From Holothuria scabra (lineage: Eukaryota > Echinodermata > Holothuroidea > Aspidochirotida > Holothuriidae), in the NCBI GenBank assembly GCA_037179385.1, contig CM074181.1, positions 51,046,394-51,110,393 on the forward strand: a stretch of 64,000 bases of DNA, written 5' to 3'. The notes beneath the pieces are model-generated. The model was not told where the DNA came from, did no database searches, and saw only the letters and a program-made list of their open reading frames with translations. The number at the start of each line of letters is the position of its first letter. The first letter of the stretch is position 1. Positions 59,951 to 64,000 of this stretch are shown one piece after another. A program made the translations under genes and the position numbers.

Positions 59951-62524
59951 AGTGGGATGTGCACAAAGCAGACTAACGTGTCAGCGGCGAAAATCCATCG
60001 GCAGGAGCCACTCGTACTCAAGCACGTACGTACAAAACAATGGTTGCTTGGTCCAACAATATAAAGAAACAAGCGATTTTGGTTATCAAACCATTCAATT
60101 TGGCAAAAGATTTTCATTTAGTGGAAGGATAACCATCTACCTAGGCTTCTTAACATTTTTTGTCTCACATGTTGAATTATCTTCCTTCACCACTGACACA
60201 AGTATCTTGGATAGGACTTTTGAAGGCATTTTGTCGGCCTTAACAGCTAGCTGGGAAGCAGACCTCTTATTTGTGACTGTTATTGTCCAATCTTTACATC
60301 CTAGGCACTCTCGGTGAAATGCATCTTGGGGGACCGTGCTGGAGCCAGCTTACGCAGAGCGAAAACAGACACCCGCTAAAAATGTCTATAATTCCCATTC
60401 AAAGTGTTAGGTAATTGAGTATTTTTCCAATTGAAGAAAAATAGAAAGCTAAATTTTCAAAAGAAAGTGAGAGCTCATTTGCAAAGTTTAAAACTGCACA
60501 TTTGCCGTCTTCAAGGTGAAAATATGTTGAAATGTCATTTGAAAGTACAAATAATATTTCCAAAATAAAGCGGTACCTTTCTTGTTTCCTTTCTATCTTC
60601 ACTAAAAATGTTATACGGAAGCCTGGTGTCTTTGTTCTGCTTATTTATGCAGTATGTGTACCTTCTTTCGCATCACTTTACGTATGTGCAAACCCAAAGC
60701 ATGGCATTGTGTTGGATCTTGTACCGCAGTGCTCCACGCCAGCTACCATCATGCATTGCATTATTTCAAGATGGCTGACTAACTGCATGGGTACTGAAAA
60801 TAAAATCTTAGCATAAACAAAGAAGGAATAACCGTCTTCAGGAATATTGGAATAATTTATCAACGAACCTATGTGAGGAAGTATATTTCCTGTCATACAG
60901 TGCGTTTGCGGTAACTGTTGACAGCTTCAGGCAAATTTCGGGACAGATTTATGACCATTCGCCTAACGTTCAGAAAGGGTGACCAAGACCTCCCGATGTT
61001 CTTGGGTCTTTTGGCCCACAATTTTTTATATGGTAGCTTGCTAATTTAGTCTGGTAAGCATCATAGTTTTCTTGATCGTAACTGGAAGTAAACAGAATGA
61101 ATAAGTCATTCTTTTTACCAAGAGTTCATTTCCACAACCGGCTCCATTCAGATCTTGTGTAACGTCATCAGATCTTAATATATTTCGGTAACCCCGAGGT
61201 CAGCTTCCCAACGTTCAATGTGGGAGCTGTGGTCTGTATTTCTTCAGCATAGCAGACCGCTTGATGTTTACCTCGCGTACTTCAGAATTGCATTTGCAGA
61301 CCCCTGTAACAGTCAAACCTTAAAAGCAAAAACACTTACGCACAAAGTGTACCCACTCATTTCTTCATCACTCTGGCACCTACATTTGCAGTTTATACCT
61401 AATTTGTCAAATATCTACATGGTAAAAACACTTTCTAAAAACAGACAACAATAAAACTGGCGACGCTGGAGGCTTGCCTTTCCCACTTGTATATTTTGTA
61501 GATAGGATCAACACTATTAAGCAAACATTTGTAACACAAATTCACAGCATTACTTATTGACTTCAAAATAATAACATTCAAATAACAAAAAGACTTGTAT
61601 GGACAGCTTTAGTATCCCTTACGTTTATTCAGATACCCACTATGCTTTGCACCGTTGTATTATCAATGAACTGACATTTTTGGCGAGGGTCGTTGTTTGC
61701 GTTTCTGGTTCTAAAAATATTTTCAAAATAGGTTCCGAAAGCGATTTTGAAACATCTTTTCATATTACACGACAATAACACTTCATTAAGAAGCTGTTGT
61801 TTTGGGTCATTTTAGCTGATTAATCGCTGGAATGGACCTAAAATATTCCTAATCAATCTCCCTAAACACTTTGTCAACACTGCTATTTTCGAGGATGTCA
61901 AATAAGTTTGATAAACACTTTAGACTATTTAGACATAAACGCAGCTGCTGTTACCTTCTAGGTTATGCGGCCTCTACGGATTATGGCCCAAAAAAGCTTA
62001 AGGAAGGATTTACAGTCTTTGCTACCTAAAATTGGCTTGTTTGCTTATCTGGCATAATCAAACAAATAGAGCTCCTAAACGAAGAAGATAATAAACTACA
62101 AGAACATAAGTGGCCAGGGAACTTATTCACCGGAGTCCGTTCCAATCTCTATATGAGAGGTAAATGGTGAAGTGATCGCACCAATTCGGGGCTGTTCGGC
62201 AGCCCCTGGACCCTCGGCTGCTTTGAAAACCCATTGCTAAGCGGCTGAATGATCCTGACACTTCATTCAGTTATGTAGTGGGGTGGTGGTGACTGGAGGG
62301 GAGGGGGGGTGGACTAGCAAAGAACTGCTTATAGTTAACATTTGGCTTAATTGGATTTAGCTATTTAGATGATTTCTAAGAATAGATGAAAGGGGATCCT
62401 TTACGAACCAGCTGCTTGCAAGACTAAAGTACCTTTGAATTTTAAAGGCTTTATTAGGATTACCAGGTTACTATGTGGCCGTTATCGTTGTCATATTCAG
62501 ACAGAGCGTTTACTAGTAGGAGAT
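59951..62524. other. no gene recognised
   Basis: About 2.6 kb with short overlapping frames only. I see no family resemblance and no bounded element. Confidence 0.4.
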
Positions 62525-62722
62525 ACCAGCAGTGTTGACAAAAGTGTTTGATGAACTTAAAGCAGCTGGGGGCGAATGTATGTATGTATGTATGTATGTA
62601 TGTATGTATGTATGTATGTATGTAGGCACCAGCAGTGTTGACAAAAGTGTTTCATGAACTTAAAGCAGCTGGGGGCGAATGTATGTATGTATGTATGTAT
62701 GTATGTATGTATGTATGTATGT
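62525..62722. repeat. tandem duplication carrying (GTAT)n microsatellites
   Basis: A unit of about 51 bp beginning ACCAGCAGTGTTGACAAAAG and ending GCTGGGGGCGAAT, followed by (GTAT)n, occurs twice with a 103-bp period (62525 and 62628). The unit copies differ by a G/C change (TTTGATG versus TTTCATG). Confidence 0.92.
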
Positions 62723-62739
62723 TTTCACACTTCAATCCT

Positions 62740-63755
62740 AATGGAGACAAAAACTGGTACACTACTATCCTTGTGGAACAAAATTTCCTTGTGGAGACAA
62801 AATCATGTCTCCATAGAGAAAAAATTGGTGTATAAGATTCTCCAACCTCCAGTAACCTTATGGAGGCTTGGGGGAATATCGTCACAGGGTATGCCTTATG
62901 GAGACATCCATAGGTATAAGGCCTCCATAGGGCAGTAAGTTTTCTTTCTGTTAAATTAGCAGGACGCCCTCTACAATACCAATGTCTCCTCAAGGCTACC
63001 TTAGTACGTTATGCTTTCTCTCATACACGTCTCCACTGGGCTAGTAATAATGCAGTATACATAATATCATATCAAGTCTCCATACAGTCAGTACGCAACT
63101 GTTATACATGTATGTGCATCTCTCCAGTCGCGCCCAATGTACGCACAGAGACCTGCGTACTTGGCTAGGCTGCTATGCAAGTGCATGCATGCAGCGCAGG
63201 AGTTTGATCAGTGAAGGCAAGGTACCGGCCGGCAGTACAGACTAAACGTGGACTAGACCGCACCGTGTGGGGATGGGCGCCATTACTTTGCAAGTCTCCA
63301 CTGGGAAGGACCTGTGCAGTATTTTCATACATTCCTGTGAGTGTAATCTTAGTAAGTATTGACATACTGCATTGTTGACTTGGTGTAGTGATATTTTTAT
63401 AAGCAGTAACATTTATTTTAGTAGGTTAAACTGGTTTTCCATGACTGTTATGAAGCATGCACGCCGTGCAAACTCATAGCATACTCATACTGTAGTGTAG
63501 CGACGCTACTATACCGTAAGTTAGGCAAGATGCAACAGGGGGCCTAAGCTTAGGCCTACCCACTAGACACTTCCAAGTATAAAATTAGCCCAAAAAGCAA
63601 TTAAAATGCACACTGGGCCTTTTAACAATTTAAGGCAATATACTTGAAGTACCAGCCAGTTCCCACTTTAAGGGCGCTTGAAAAATGGCCAGCAAGCCTG
63701 TGCACATGGGCCTGGCTATTTTGTGCCAGTAAACTCAATGTCTCCATAGGGTAGG
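62740..63755. repeat. cluster of GTCTCCAT / ATGGAGAC motifs
   Basis: About ten occurrences in both orientations: 62742, 62792, 62806, 62861, 62897, 62921, about 62984, 63029, 63076, 63293 and 63749. Several are extended as GTCTCCATAGGG or CCTTATGGAGAC. The motif is far denser here than in the rest of the window. It may be the subterminal repeats of a transposon whose ends I cannot define. Confidence 0.5.
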
Positions 63756-64000
63756 CCTTATCAATTTTTCAATGCACCTTTATGTGAAATTGTTATGCTC
63801 ATTCTGTATAGGATATGTATTGGTCAGTTGGTGGTGTAGTCTGCTAGGCCTAATTCATTTTTTACAGTACATTATTAACTCTTGTGTGCCAGTCAGGGTA
63901 CAACAATTCACTATGGATCCATATGCTGTTATAGGGCATATTGTTACTCCATCTGCAGACAAAATGGAATGTCTATGGCATTTTTCTTATAGTTCAAGTT

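Overview
This is AT-rich, gene-poor eukaryotic DNA, most likely from a marine invertebrate. The evidence is animal non-LTR retrotransposons (two copies of an L1/Tx1-like LINE and one CR1/Jockey-type LINE), many hAT-type non-autonomous DNA transposons with 8-bp target duplications, tRNA-derived SINEs, splice-site-like AG boundaries and long microsatellites. An echinoderm or hemichordate is my guess from the repeat flavour; no single-copy gene proves it. I see no intact host protein gene, no intact tRNA or rRNA gene, and nothing prokaryotic. Nearly all the open frames are chance frames or repeat translations.

Layout. 0-5 kb: a 118-bp tandem duplication, a hammerhead-like ribozyme core, a small hAT-like element, and a 1.2-kb inverted-repeat element packed with palindromic TTCCTACGTAGGAA motifs. 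5.4-11.55 kb: two decayed minus-strand L1/Tx1-like LINE copies separated by about 1.5 kb of GATAAATA/GATAAACA octamers. The second copy runs into a 100-N assembly gap. 12.3-16.5 kb: a TTAA-flanked MITE, a foldback element with long arms of CCGATAATGTAAAA subrepeats that was split by a 5'-truncated LINE with a 12-bp target duplication, and a hAT MITE with another insertion nested in it. 16.5-33 kb: mostly unassignable DNA with scattered MITEs, a SINE fragment, a 1.8-kb hAT element with perfect 8-bp duplications, and a LINE 3' end.

34.15-48.82 kb is the most striking part: eight head-to-tail monomers of a long satellite. Monomers are long (about 1.6 kb) or internally deleted (1.06 kb). A 2.2-kb hAT element inserted into one long monomer (8-bp duplication AGCTGGGT), and the interrupted monomer was then copied together with its short neighbour as a higher-order unit of about 4.87 kb. 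A middle unit has lost most of its hAT. The array ends exactly at a TTAA next to a piggyBac-like terminus.

48.8-64 kb: exon-like fragments of an unidentified protein (acidic linker and basic C-terminal domain), an irregular array of CCCATAATGT-type subrepeats related to those in the foldback arms and the satellite, a second hammerhead-like core, a minus-strand pseudogene combining a nuclease-like domain with a superfamily-1-helicase-like ATPase, a 65-bp minisatellite, a tRNA-derived SINE with a CTGA-type tail, and a cluster of GTCTCCAT motifs. The elements do not form a pathway; the window records nested transposition and tandem amplification.
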